From NCBI GenBank assembly GCA_944392695.1, contig CALXXN010000005.1, positions 1 to 64,000 of the forward strand: 64,000 bases of DNA, in the 5' to 3' direction. Positions 52,915-61,333 of the stretch are shown here, piece by piece. The notes under the pieces are model-generated. The model was not told the origin of the DNA. It made no database searches and saw nothing but the letters and a program-made list of their open reading frames with translations. Position 1 is the first letter of the stretch, and each line of letters starts with the position of its first letter. Position numbers and translations under genes: made by a program. This DNA is from an uncultured Spirochaetales bacterium (GTDB lineage: Bacteria; Spirochaetota; Spirochaetia; Sphaerochaetales; Sphaerochaetaceae).

Positions 52915-54690
52915 TCAATCAATCGACTTGTAGAAGTCCGCAAGGACATCGAAGGCCAGCTTGCGGTGGATGCGGTCAGCATCAATCAAGCCCTTCCTGT
53001 TGAAGCCCTCCTGCCAGATGTTCTGCCTCCTGGCCGCACGGAAGTCGTAGAGGAGCCAGGGGGTCATGCCACGCACATAGGGACACTTCGACAATGTGGC
53101 ACACTGCTTCCTGTAGACCTCGGCCTGGTATTCCTCGCACCACTTGGTGTTGATCGTGCCATGATGGCCATAGCGGGCATCAGCACCAGTTTCAGTGATG
53201 ACCAAGGGCTTGCCAGGGTCTGAATTCTCCAGGAGGCGGACAAGGCCGTTGAAATCAGGCTTGTACCAGCCGTAGTACTCATTGAGACCGACGATGTCGA
53301 GGACGGACTCGAGGCGGTCCTCGATCTTCAACTCCACCTCGTTCACCAGGCAGGCCGCGCTGATCATGCGGGTGCCATCCAGCTCACGGGCCTTGGTGGC
53401 AAGACGCGTCATGAAGCTGAGACGCTCATCAGTGTCTGGGTTCTCGTTGCCAACCGACCAGATGATCACGGAAGCACGGTTACGGTCGCGGATGACGAGC
53501 TCACAGAGCTGGTTCTCCGCATCCTTGTAAGTCTCTTCATTGCCGAAGTCGATCGCCCAATAGACAGGGACCTCCTCCCACAGCAGGATGCCCATCTCAT
53601 CAGCAAGGCGGCTGAAGAGGCGGCTGTGAGGATAATGGGCCAGGCGGATGAAGTTGCCCCCCAGGTCCTCCTTGACGGTACGGATCGTACGACGGATCTC
53701 ATCCTCGTTGGTGCACTTGCCAAGCTTGATATGGTCCTCATGCACACAGATGCCCTTGAGGAAGATGGAAGCGCCATTCAGCTTGATGTCATAGCCATCC
53801 ACCCGGATTTCACGGAAACCAATGCGGCCACTGACCGCATTCCCATCGGTGGAGAGGCTGTAATCGTAGAGTTTTGGATTGTCTGGAGACCAAAGCTCCG
53901 GAGAGGCTTCGATGATGGCATCACCCTTGCCTTCCTTGAAGGGGATGTCCTTGCATACGCCAAGTCCTGGAATCTCAAGCCCCACCTCACCCTTGCTGAC
54001 GCCATCGACTTCAAAAGAGACCTGTATCTTCGAGAAGGTGCCATCAGGAACCAGCCGGATGAAATGATCCTTGATGAAGGACTTGGGCAACCTGACAAGG
54101 TTCACTGAGCGGTAGATGCCACCATAGTTGAACCAGTCGGTGTTCGACATCGGTACCCTGCTGTCACTGCGGGAGGCGTCGACTGAGACGATCAGGCGGT
54201 TGTCCAGCTTCAAGAGCTCCGTCACTTCGACCGAGAAGGGTGTCGAGGCACCATCATGCATCGCGACCTGGACTCCATTGAGGAAGACATAGGTGCGGTA
54301 GGATGCACCTTCGAATTCCAGGAAGACACGTTCCCCCTCCCTCTCCGGCTTGTAGCGGAAGGTCCTGGAGTACACACCCATGCCTTCGAAATGGAAGAGC
54401 TCAGGACGCTCCATGTTCCAACAAGAAGGCACACTGATGCGCTCTCCACGGTCGAAGTCATAGTCGACGGGAAGCTCCTCCCCACTCTCATCATAACGCT
54501 TCTCAAGATGCCACTTGGACCTCAATGAAGTCTCATAAGGGTCTGTGATGAAGACCCAGCTGCCATCAAGGGACTCCGCGGTGCGTCCATCGATGTTGAT
54601 CAAGGAATCTGAACCTACACGCTTGTCCTCATACCAGGACCTGTAGGACCTCTCATGCATGTTCGCTGCGAAATTCGCCGCCTTTGCCAT
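52915..54690 (-). CDS. GH2 glycosidase (beta-glucuronidase/beta-galactosidase type)
   Basis: 591-residue retaining glycosidase with the GH2 order: sugar-binding jelly roll (about 30-200), immunoglobulin-like domain (about 200-295) and TIM barrel. The acid/base is E416 in SVGNENPDT, the nucleophile E500 in VITETGAD; the TETGADA form resembles beta-glucuronidases. No signal peptide, so probably cytoplasmic. The ATG has AAGGAGG upstream. It neighbours fucosidase and sulfatase genes. Glucuronidase is favoured over galactosidase but not certain. Confidence 0.88.
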   Translation of the reverse strand: MAKAANFAANMHERSYRSWYEDKRVGSDSLINIDGRTAESLDGSWVFITDPYETSLRSKWHLEKRYDESGEELPVDYDFDRGERISVPSCWNMERPELFHFEGMGVYSRTFRYKPEREGERVFLEFEGASYRTYVFLNGVQVAMHDGASTPFSVEVTELLKLDNRLIVSVDASRSDSRVPMSNTDWFNYGGIYRSVNLVRLPKSFIKDHFIRLVPDGTFSKIQVSFEVDGVSKGEVGLEIPGLGVCKDIPFKEGKGDAIIEASPELWSPDNPKLYDYSLSTDGNAVSGRIGFREIRVDGYDIKLNGASIFLKGICVHEDHIKLGKCTNEDEIRRTIRTVKEDLGGNFIRLAHYPHSRLFSRLADEMGILLWEEVPVYWAIDFGNEETYKDAENQLCELVIRDRNRASVIIWSVGNENPDTDERLSFMTRLATKARELDGTRMISAACLVNEVELKIEDRLESVLDIVGLNEYYGWYKPDFNGLVRLLENSDPGKPLVITETGADARYGHHGTINTKWCEEYQAEVYRKQCATLSKCPYVRGMTPWLLYDFRAARRQNIWQEGFNRKGLIDADRIHRKLAFDVLADFYKSID

Positions 54691-54714
54691 GTCCGCCTCC
54701 TTACCCTAGTTCTC

Positions 54715-54789
54715 CTTGTCTTCAGCCATCCGCCTGGACTGAGGCAGATAAGCATTTGAAGACCTTTGGAAGAATATTAAATACTGTCA
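54715..54789 (-). pseudogene. Remnant of an AraC-type response regulator C-terminus
   Basis: About 70 bases that align with the last codons of the response-regulator gene at 56553-58127 (CTTCAGCCA...TTTGAAGACCT...ATACTGTC), at very roughly 70 percent identity by eye. The equivalent of IYYFSKVFKRVTG...SEWLK is broken by an in-frame TAA and an extra A in CCAAAGG. Only the 3' tip of the gene survives. Confidence 0.65.
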
Positions 54790-55107
54790 TGGATTAATAC
54801 CAGTGAGTATCCACGGAGAGACTGAGATGAGGAGGTGGACAAGCCGGAACAGCGTGGCGACCACCCGGTACATTTGGTACAGGGTTTCCAGCATAAGCTT
54901 GCTCAAAGCCACACAGGTGTTATAAGTTGGTCGCAGGCCGTTGAAAAAAAGGATGGCAAAGCCAGAACGGAGACGGTGACATCATCATCTCCCCCTGCCA
55001 CAACATGCCGGCGAAGATCCTGGCAAGTAATGCGGACTCCATACCAGGCGGGGTAGGACCGCAATGAACATGCACGACATACCCGCCTTACATGAAGGAG
55101 ATGGGAA
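54790..55107. other. Gene-free stretch with possible gene debris upstream of the sulfatase
   Basis: No intact gene. From about 54975 to a TGA at 55065 one plus frame reads GDIIISPCHNMPAKILASNA then DSIPGGVGPQ, faintly like the C-terminal SP-H-N region of uroporphyrinogen-decarboxylase-like methyltransferases; this is a weak match. With the regulator scrap just before it, the stretch looks like a decayed join. No clear promoter for the sulfatase was found; its ribosome site GAAGGAGATGG is at 55091-55101. Confidence 0.3.
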
Positions 55108-56556
55108 ATGAGCACAAGACCGAATGTCCTTTTCATCTGTACTGACGAATGGCCCGGTGCCTTGCTTGGCTGCCATGGTGACAGCGCAAGCCAGACTCCG
55201 ACGATAGACTTCCTTGCAAGAAACGGACTGGACATGCGCAAGGCCTACAGCGAATGCCCCGTCTGCATACCGGCCCGCCGCTGCCTCATGACAGGACTCA
55301 GTCCACGCTCACATGGGGACCGCGTCTACAGCGACACGATGAAGATGCCTGAGGCGACCACCATGGCAAAGGCCTTCTCGCAGGCAGGATGGCAGACCAT
55401 GGCCGTCGGCAAGCTGCATGTCTACCCCCAGCGAGACAGGATAGGCTTCGATGATGTCTCCCTGCTGGAAGAAGGACGCTGCGAGTTTGGTGTCAGCGAC
55501 GACTACGAGATCTGGCTTGGTGAGAGGGGCCGCGCAGGACAGGAGTTCCTGCACGGCATGGGGAACAACACCTACTATACACGCCCCTGGCATCTTGCCG
55601 ATGAAGAGCATGAGACAAGCTGGACGACCATGGAGGCCATGAGGCAGATCGCACGCAGGGATCCTACCCGTCCCTTCTTCCTCTATGTGTCATACTGCTA
55701 TCCTCATCCGCCACTGGTCCCGCTGCAGACCTTCCTCGACAAGCACAAGGATGACGAGCTGGGCGCTCCTCTGGCAGATGACTGGCCAGATGAGTGGGTC
55801 ATAAGGCATTTCCGGGATATCGCGGCATGCTACAGCAAGAAGGAGGTAGAGGATGCGAGGAAGGCCTTCCTGGCCCAGTGCACCCATATCGACTACTCAA
55901 TCAGGCTCCTGATAGGCTCGATGAGGGAACAAGGGCTCATTGACAACACGGTCATTGTCTTCATGAGCGACCATGGCGACATGCTCTTCGACCACGGCAT
56001 GGTGGCCAAACGCCTATTCTATGAGGGCAGCGCGCATATCCCACTCATCTTCTCCGGCCGTCCCGTACGCCAGTACACCGGCCTGGGCTTGGAAGACCGG
56101 CTTGTCACGATCGAGGATGTGATGCCGACCCTCATGGACATCTGCGGGATCTGGGACTCGGTTCCAGATGGAATTGATGGAGTATCGGTCCTGCGCCAGG
56201 AGCATGAACACATCTATGGTGAAATCAGCGAGGGGCCGCTCGCCACGCGCATGGTGCACGATGGCCGGTACAAGCTCATCTACTACCCGGCAGGCAACCT
56301 CTTCCAGCTGTTCGACCTTGAGACAGACCCAGGTGAGTCGCATGACCTGGCCAGGGAACAGTGTCATAAAGCTGACCTGGAAAGGCTGAAGGGGATCCTG
56401 GCAAGCGAGCTATACGCAGAAGAGGACCTCAACTGGATCAAGAATGGGGAGTTCACCGGTTTCAATCCTCCTGCCACACCCGCGGAGCCGAACTTCGGCC
56501 TCCTCAACCAGCGTGGCCTCCACTGGCCACAGCCACCTGCAGGGTACAGCCACTAA
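55108..56556 (+). CDS. Sulfatase (S1 family, formylglycine type)
   Basis: 482-residue sulfate-ester hydrolase. CIPARRCLMTG at residues 53-63 is the sulfatase signature with Cys53, to be oxidised to formylglycine. NVLFICTDEWPG at the N-terminus supplies metal-binding Asp, and FMSDHGDML near 285 the second metal site. There is no signal peptide, so it would act in the cytoplasm on imported sulfated sugars, as with the two glycosidases. It needs a formylglycine-generating or anaerobic sulfatase-maturing enzyme, not in this window. Its stop overlaps the response-regulator stop by four bases. Confidence 0.92.
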   Translation: MSTRPNVLFICTDEWPGALLGCHGDSASQTPTIDFLARNGLDMRKAYSECPVCIPARRCLMTGLSPRSHGDRVYSDTMKMPEATTMAKAFSQAGWQTMAVGKLHVYPQRDRIGFDDVSLLEEGRCEFGVSDDYEIWLGERGRAGQEFLHGMGNNTYYTRPWHLADEEHETSWTTMEAMRQIARRDPTRPFFLYVSYCYPHPPLVPLQTFLDKHKDDELGAPLADDWPDEWVIRHFRDIAACYSKKEVEDARKAFLAQCTHIDYSIRLLIGSMREQGLIDNTVIVFMSDHGDMLFDHGMVAKRLFYEGSAHIPLIFSGRPVRQYTGLGLEDRLVTIEDVMPTLMDICGIWDSVPDGIDGVSVLRQEHEHIYGEISEGPLATRMVHDGRYKLIYYPAGNLFQLFDLETDPGESHDLAREQCHKADLERLKGILASELYAEEDLNWIKNGEFTGFNPPATPAEPNFGLLNQRGLHWPQPPAGYSH

Positions 56557-58127
56557 GCCTGGTCCTGTGTCTTCAGCCACTCGCTCGGACTGAGTCCGGT
56601 GACGCGTTTGAAGACCTTGGAGAAATAATAGATATTGTCGAAGCCCAAGGCCAAGGCCAGCTCGCTGACACGCTGGGCTCCGCCAGAACGGGCCATCATG
56701 GCCTTGGCCCTTTCGACTTTCAAGGAGTTCACGTAATCAACCATGCTACGTCCCATGACCTTCTTGAAGCTCTTGGACAAGTAACCAGGAGACACTCCTG
56801 CATAGGAAGCGACATCAGTCAGGCTTATCCTCTCTTCGACATGGGCGATGATGTACTCACGGGCCTTGTCTATCATGACTGACGATGGACTTCCCGTGAC
56901 TTCACGGACCTGCTCTCCTACTGCGGCATCGACATCATCAAGCACCTGCAGCACGGCCTCACGCCTTGATATGAAGGGGACGGAGGCGAAAAGCTCGGAA
57001 ATGGCCTTGTCATCACCGAGTCCTGCCCCACCTAGCCCCGCCCTTACCGCTGACTCCAAGGCCCGTAGCATGAAGATGGCCTGGCTGAGGCTGTGGTCAT
57101 GCTTGCCTACAGCCTCATACATTATCCTGATACAGGTTGAGAAGGCATTGACGTTCTTGGATTTCAACGACTGTTCGATACGTACGTAAATCCCATCAAG
57201 GTCCAGGGGTGATGGGGCATAGTCATCCTTGCCAAGATAGAACGCCGTCATACGGGCCTCCATCTCATGCCGGCACTCCTCAAGGCCTCCACCTCCATCA
57301 TGGACCGCCGTGCTGACAAGTACAGGTGAAAGGCTCGTCACCATCTGCGATGCCTTGGCCACACGTTGGCCAAGACGTGAGAGCGAGGCCTTCCACAAGG
57401 CCGGGTCCTGCCCATGGACGTAGTACAAGAGGCAGCAAAAACGTGACACCTGAGGGGTCACCGCGACCGCATCAGGAAAGAGGGATGCGAGGATTTTACC
57501 AACGACATCCTTCTGCCACTCGAAGAGGCGCTTGTAGTCATCGACCGACCAATCTGTGTCAAGTGTTCCTATTGGATATTCAATCAGGAAGCCAATCATG
57601 GCATGCCCATCAAGGAGGCCCTTCTTGCTGAGGCGGAGGACCAGTGAAGGCTCTATCTGGCGCATCAGCATAAGGTTGGACAAAAGGCCTTCGAGCCCAG
57701 GATTCCCATCAACAGCCCTCTCATCCACCCCCTTGTACAAGGCATGCCGCCTGTCGACTTCCTTTTTAACCTTCTCCATCACCATGGCCATTGAAGAAGC
57801 ATCGAGCTCTGTCTTGACCATGTACTCACAGACCGAGTACTTGATCGCCTCCTTGACGAGGCGGAATTCCTCAAGGCTTGAGAGTATGACGAAGGCGATC
57901 TCAGGGTGCTCCTTGGCACAGGCTTTCACCAGCTCAAGGCCATCCATCACAGGCATCTTGATGTCAGTGATCACGACATCGACAGGTGTCGTGGCGATGG
58001 CGTTCAACGCATCCTGCCCATTGCGGAAACAACCTGTGATCGTACAGTCAATAGAATTCCAATCAAGGAGATGGGTGATACCAGAGAGGATGATCGGCTC
58101 ATCATCCACAACGAAAATCCTATACAT
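56553..58127 (-). CDS. AraC-type response regulator (YesN-like)
   Basis: 524-residue transcription factor. The receiver domain (1-120) shows VVDDEPIILSG, DVVITDIKMP with the phospho-acceptor Asp near residue 54, and ILSSLEEF. A middle region of about 290 residues of unknown role follows. The C-terminal AraC double HTH (about 415-515) has YAGVSPGYLSKSFKKVMG and LALGFDNIYYFSKVFKRV. The start ATG 58127 overlaps the 3' end of the kinase gene. It probably controls the adjacent ABC transporter and glycan genes. Confidence 0.93.
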   Translation of the reverse strand: MYRIFVVDDEPIILSGITHLLDWNSIDCTITGCFRNGQDALNAIATTPVDVVITDIKMPVMDGLELVKACAKEHPEIAFVILSSLEEFRLVKEAIKYSVCEYMVKTELDASSMAMVMEKVKKEVDRRHALYKGVDERAVDGNPGLEGLLSNLMLMRQIEPSLVLRLSKKGLLDGHAMIGFLIEYPIGTLDTDWSVDDYKRLFEWQKDVVGKILASLFPDAVAVTPQVSRFCCLLYYVHGQDPALWKASLSRLGQRVAKASQMVTSLSPVLVSTAVHDGGGGLEECRHEMEARMTAFYLGKDDYAPSPLDLDGIYVRIEQSLKSKNVNAFSTCIRIMYEAVGKHDHSLSQAIFMLRALESAVRAGLGGAGLGDDKAISELFASVPFISRREAVLQVLDDVDAAVGEQVREVTGSPSSVMIDKAREYIIAHVEERISLTDVASYAGVSPGYLSKSFKKVMGRSMVDYVNSLKVERAKAMMARSGGAQRVSELALALGFDNIYYFSKVFKRVTGLSPSEWLKTQDQA

Positions 58128-59838
58128 CGCCAAGTCCACCATCCTTGGCCCTTTCGAGCCTTATCTTGACCATGGCCTTAGTACCCTGGCCTGGCGCGGA
58201 CGTGAAGGAAAGCCCGCAGTCCTGCCCATAATAAAGCCGTATGCGCTCATCAATGTTCCTCACCCCAACACCAGTCATGTTACCCTTGAAATGACTCTGC
58301 CCGTTCCACACCCGGCGCAGGGCCTCCTCATCCATGCCGACGCCATCATCAGCGACAACGACATAGAGGTACTGTCCATCATCATGGGCTGTGATGCTGA
58401 TCGTCCCATAACCTCCACCTGGCTCGATGCCATGGAAGATCGCGTTCTCGACAAGGGGCTGCAGGGTGAACTCCTGGATCAGGCAGTCCATGTATTTCGC
58501 ATCGACAGCGACGATCAGCTCATACATGCCCATGTAACGCACCTGCTGGATCTCATCGTATTCACGCACGAGGTCCAGCTCATCAGAAAGAGGAATCATG
58601 CGTCCACGCCCCTTTGCGATTGACTTCAAAAGATGGGACAACCCACGCGACATGCTGGCGATTCCATCAGCCTTCTGGACCTGGGCGAGGTAATGGATCG
58701 ACTCCAGCGTGTTGTAAAGGAAGTGGGGGTTCACCTGCATCTGCAGCATCGAGAGCTCGGTCTCCTTTTTCTCCTCGTACAGCCGGTCGTTGCGCTCCAG
58801 GAGACTGCTGATCGAGAGGCTCATCTTGTTGACAGTGCGCCCTATATCGGCGATCTCATCACCACCCTCCTCGATCGTAGGATCCGTGTAACCATAGTTG
58901 CCACTCTCACTGAGCTGGTTGATGTGCTTTACAAGACGCCTGGTCGAGCGTGTCAGTTGGCGGCTGGTGATTATCGAGACGACCACGATCAGCAGGAAGG
59001 AGCCGCCAAGCAACAGGAGGAAGGCCCCAAGACCATAGATGGAACCAAGGGAAATCGGACGCTTGTCCTCGAAGTAGACAAGCTCAAGCCCATCTATGCC
59101 CAGTTCGTATGTGTTCATATCCCAGGCGGCATCATCAAAGAAGGCTTCAGGTACTGTCCCAGGATAGGAGAACGAGCCATCAAGACTCCTTATATAGAGG
59201 TTTTCGACAGCCCCGTCATCATAAACAGGGTCGAAAACCGACATGTCCACCTCAGCATAGACGTAGGCGTCTATGTCATCCATACGGCCATATGCGATGA
59301 GGGCATCCTCATAGGGTTCGTTCAGCGTACGCCCCACCCTCATCGCGACATAGCTGCCAACAGGATAATCAATCTGACTATATTCGTGCTCCAAGCGTAG
59401 CAAATCGACATCTGACAATGTGCCATAGCGGTTCTTGGTGAACGTGAACGAGACCCCGTCCTCATTGAAGACGATCATCTTGTTCAGATGATCCCAGGCG
59501 GGAGAGCCTGCCATGTAGGCAGAGAGGCTGTCCTGGGCCGAGAAGACATCAAGGGTCTGGCCACTCTGGAGAGGGGCGCTGTAATGCATGACTGTCTTGA
59601 TGTTGTCATTCAGGCAGGCCCAGGAGACAGCATCGATGACAGCGCCCAGCGTATCGTTCACTTCATCAACAGCATCGGCGACGAAGTTGTGGTTCACTCT
59701 TGCGACCTGGTCGAAGACCAGTCCATTCATATATGAGTAGAGGATGATCAAGGAAGGGAAGCCGACCAGCATGTAGCATGCCAGTACAGCGAAAACCAAC
59801 TTCGACTTCAACGTGGCAAGGAAGCGCCTCTTCTTCAT
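58120..59838 (-). CDS. Sensor histidine kinase (YesM-like)
   Basis: 572-residue membrane kinase. One helix at about 12-32 and another near 275-297 flank an extracytoplasmic sensor of about 240 residues. HAMP (about 300-350) and the His_kinase motif QVNPHFLYNTLESIHYL (phospho-His near 383) come next, then an ATPase domain with LVENAIFHG and GVGVRNIDERI. The partner regulator overlaps its 3' end. The ATG lies seven bases past an extended -10 (TGC-TAAAGT), with at most a too-close GGTGG, so this message may be leaderless. Confidence 0.93.
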   Translation of the reverse strand: MKKRRFLATLKSKLVFAVLACYMLVGFPSLIILYSYMNGLVFDQVARVNHNFVADAVDEVNDTLGAVIDAVSWACLNDNIKTVMHYSAPLQSGQTLDVFSAQDSLSAYMAGSPAWDHLNKMIVFNEDGVSFTFTKNRYGTLSDVDLLRLEHEYSQIDYPVGSYVAMRVGRTLNEPYEDALIAYGRMDDIDAYVYAEVDMSVFDPVYDDGAVENLYIRSLDGSFSYPGTVPEAFFDDAAWDMNTYELGIDGLELVYFEDKRPISLGSIYGLGAFLLLLGGSFLLIVVVSIITSRQLTRSTRRLVKHINQLSESGNYGYTDPTIEEGGDEIADIGRTVNKMSLSISSLLERNDRLYEEKKETELSMLQMQVNPHFLYNTLESIHYLAQVQKADGIASMSRGLSHLLKSIAKGRGRMIPLSDELDLVREYDEIQQVRYMGMYELIVAVDAKYMDCLIQEFTLQPLVENAIFHGIEPGGGYGTISITAHDDGQYLYVVVADDGVGMDEEALRRVWNGQSHFKGNMTGVGVRNIDERIRLYYGQDCGLSFTSAPGQGTKAMVKIRLERAKDGGLGDV

Positions 59839-59868
59839 GCCACCACTTTAGCACAAAATAGTACTGTA

Positions 59869-59906
59869 TGAGTGCATTATTTTACCAATACGCTCCATGT
59901 GAGTGC
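59869..59906. promoter_or_regulatory. Direct repeats in the kinase/ABC divergent promoter region
   Basis: TGAGTGC occurs at 59869-59875 and 59900-59906, 31 bases apart (about three helical turns), each followed by a T-rich run. AraC-type regulators often bind direct repeats on one helix face. Candidate sites for the neighbouring response regulator, placed to act on the binding-protein gene. Confidence 0.5.
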
Positions 59907-59997
59907 GTTTTTTTCCTGATCAAAGCCAATTTTATCCATTTCTGCGGCCAAGATGTCATGGTGAAATTCTTGTGAAAGACAAGAAAAGGAGAATCAA

Positions 59998-61263
59998 ATG
60001 AGAAAAACACTCTCTATTCTTCTCATTGCGCTCATCGCAATGACCAGCGTCTTCGCAAACGGTTCATCAGAAACCAGCGCGGACGGCACAACCACACTGA
60101 CCTTTGCGGTCTGGGATTATTCACAAAACTCATATCTCTCTGCTGTCATCTCCGCCTTTGAGGCACAGCATCCCGATGTCAAGATCGAGGTCCAGGACAG
60201 CCCTGCAGCCGACTACATCACAAAGCTCAACACACAGCTCAACGGTGGTGACGATGTCGACCTCTTCCTGATCAAGGAAGCCGACAAGTCGAAGGTCTTT
60301 TATGACAGGGGCCAGCTGACCAACCTCACTCCCTACATCGAGGCTGATGGCATCGACATGAGCACTTACAACGGCACAGACGCCAACTTCATCTTCGACG
60401 GCAACACCTACGCCATGCCTGTCAGGACCGACCAGTATGTCCTCTTCTACAACAAGGACATCTTCGACGCTGCTGGCGTTCCTTATCCTGACAACGACAT
60501 GACCTGGACCGAGTTCGAAGAGCTCGCAGCCCAGCTGACAAGCGGTGAAGGTGCCACCAAGAAGTATGGTGCCTACTTCCACTCTTGGAACGCCTGTGTC
60601 CAGAACTGGGGTGTCCAGGACGGCAAGCACACCATCATGGATGGCGAGTACTCCTTCTTCAAGCCCTACTACGAGATGGTCCTGAGGATGCAGGAAGCTG
60701 GCACATGCATGTCCTTCGCCCAGATCCAGGCTTCCGGACTGTCCTACACCGACATCTTCGCACAGGGCAACATCGCAATGCTGCCGATGGGTTCATGGCT
60801 GATCCAGACCATGATCCAGCGCAACAGGTCCGGTGAGTCCAGTGTCAACTGGGGCGTTGCAGTCATCCCACACGCAGAGGATGTCCCCAACGGATACACA
60901 GTCGGTGCCACAACCCCGATCTGCATCAACAACGCCAGCCAGAACAAGGACCTCGCATGGGAGTTCGTCAAGTTCATGACTGGTCCCGAAGGTGCCCAGA
61001 TCCTCGCTGAGAACGGACAGGTCCCTGCCCTCTCTGGTGAAGGCTACCTTGAGACTTATGCGGCCACCCCAGGAATGCCTGAGGACATCATCGAGGGGCT
61101 GTACGCATCACACATCTCACCCGACCGCCCTGCAATGGACAAGGTCACCGAGATCGACCAGATGCTCCTTGCCGAGCACCAGCTGATCCTCCTTGGCGAA
61201 CAGAGCGTTAATGAAGGCATCGCCAACATGAACGCCAGGTACGCCGAGATCATGGGTAACTGA
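59998..61263 (+). CDS. Sugar ABC transporter substrate-binding protein (family 1)
   Basis: 421-residue periplasmic binding protein of the maltose/oligosaccharide group. The signal peptide MRKTLSILLIALIAMTSVFA ends VFANG without a lipobox. LTFAVWDYSQNSYLSAVISAFEA opens the mature fold (shown in part only), and aromatic residues such as those in FHSWNACVQNWG line the sugar site. The ATG has AAAAGGAG upstream. First gene of an ABC operon next to the two-component genes. The sugar is probably an oligosaccharide from the local glycosidases' substrate. Confidence 0.93.
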   Translation: MRKTLSILLIALIAMTSVFANGSSETSADGTTTLTFAVWDYSQNSYLSAVISAFEAQHPDVKIEVQDSPAADYITKLNTQLNGGDDVDLFLIKEADKSKVFYDRGQLTNLTPYIEADGIDMSTYNGTDANFIFDGNTYAMPVRTDQYVLFYNKDIFDAAGVPYPDNDMTWTEFEELAAQLTSGEGATKKYGAYFHSWNACVQNWGVQDGKHTIMDGEYSFFKPYYEMVLRMQEAGTCMSFAQIQASGLSYTDIFAQGNIAMLPMGSWLIQTMIQRNRSGESSVNWGVAVIPHAEDVPNGYTVGATTPICINNASQNKDLAWEFVKFMTGPEGAQILAENGQVPALSGEGYLETYAATPGMPEDIIEGLYASHISPDRPAMDKVTEIDQMLLAEHQLILLGEQSVNEGIANMNARYAEIMGN

Positions 61264-61283
61264 TCCCCCTTGGATCAGAAACA

Positions 61284-61309
61284 AGGGCTGCTCTCGGGCA
61301 GCCCTTTTT
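61284..61309 (+). terminator. Stem-loop and T-run between binding protein and permeases
   Basis: Eight-base arms AGGGCTGC / GCAGCCCT with a six-base loop followed by TTTTT. It has a true terminator form but lies inside the operon, so most transcripts would end after the binding-protein gene. Confidence 0.85.
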
Positions 61310-61333
61310 CAGACTTGTTAAAAGGAGATGGAA

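Noticed and set aside
54835-55056. A 73-codon plus frame upstream of the sulfatase
   Set aside because: Briefly resembled an ABC-ATPase D-loop region (HLVQGF...HTGVISWSQ), but there is no signature motif and the rest is low-information. Not called as a gene.
9058-61263. Binding proteins as lipoproteins
   Set aside because: All three signal peptides end VFA(N/S)G without a cysteine at the cleavage site, so lipidation is not supported.
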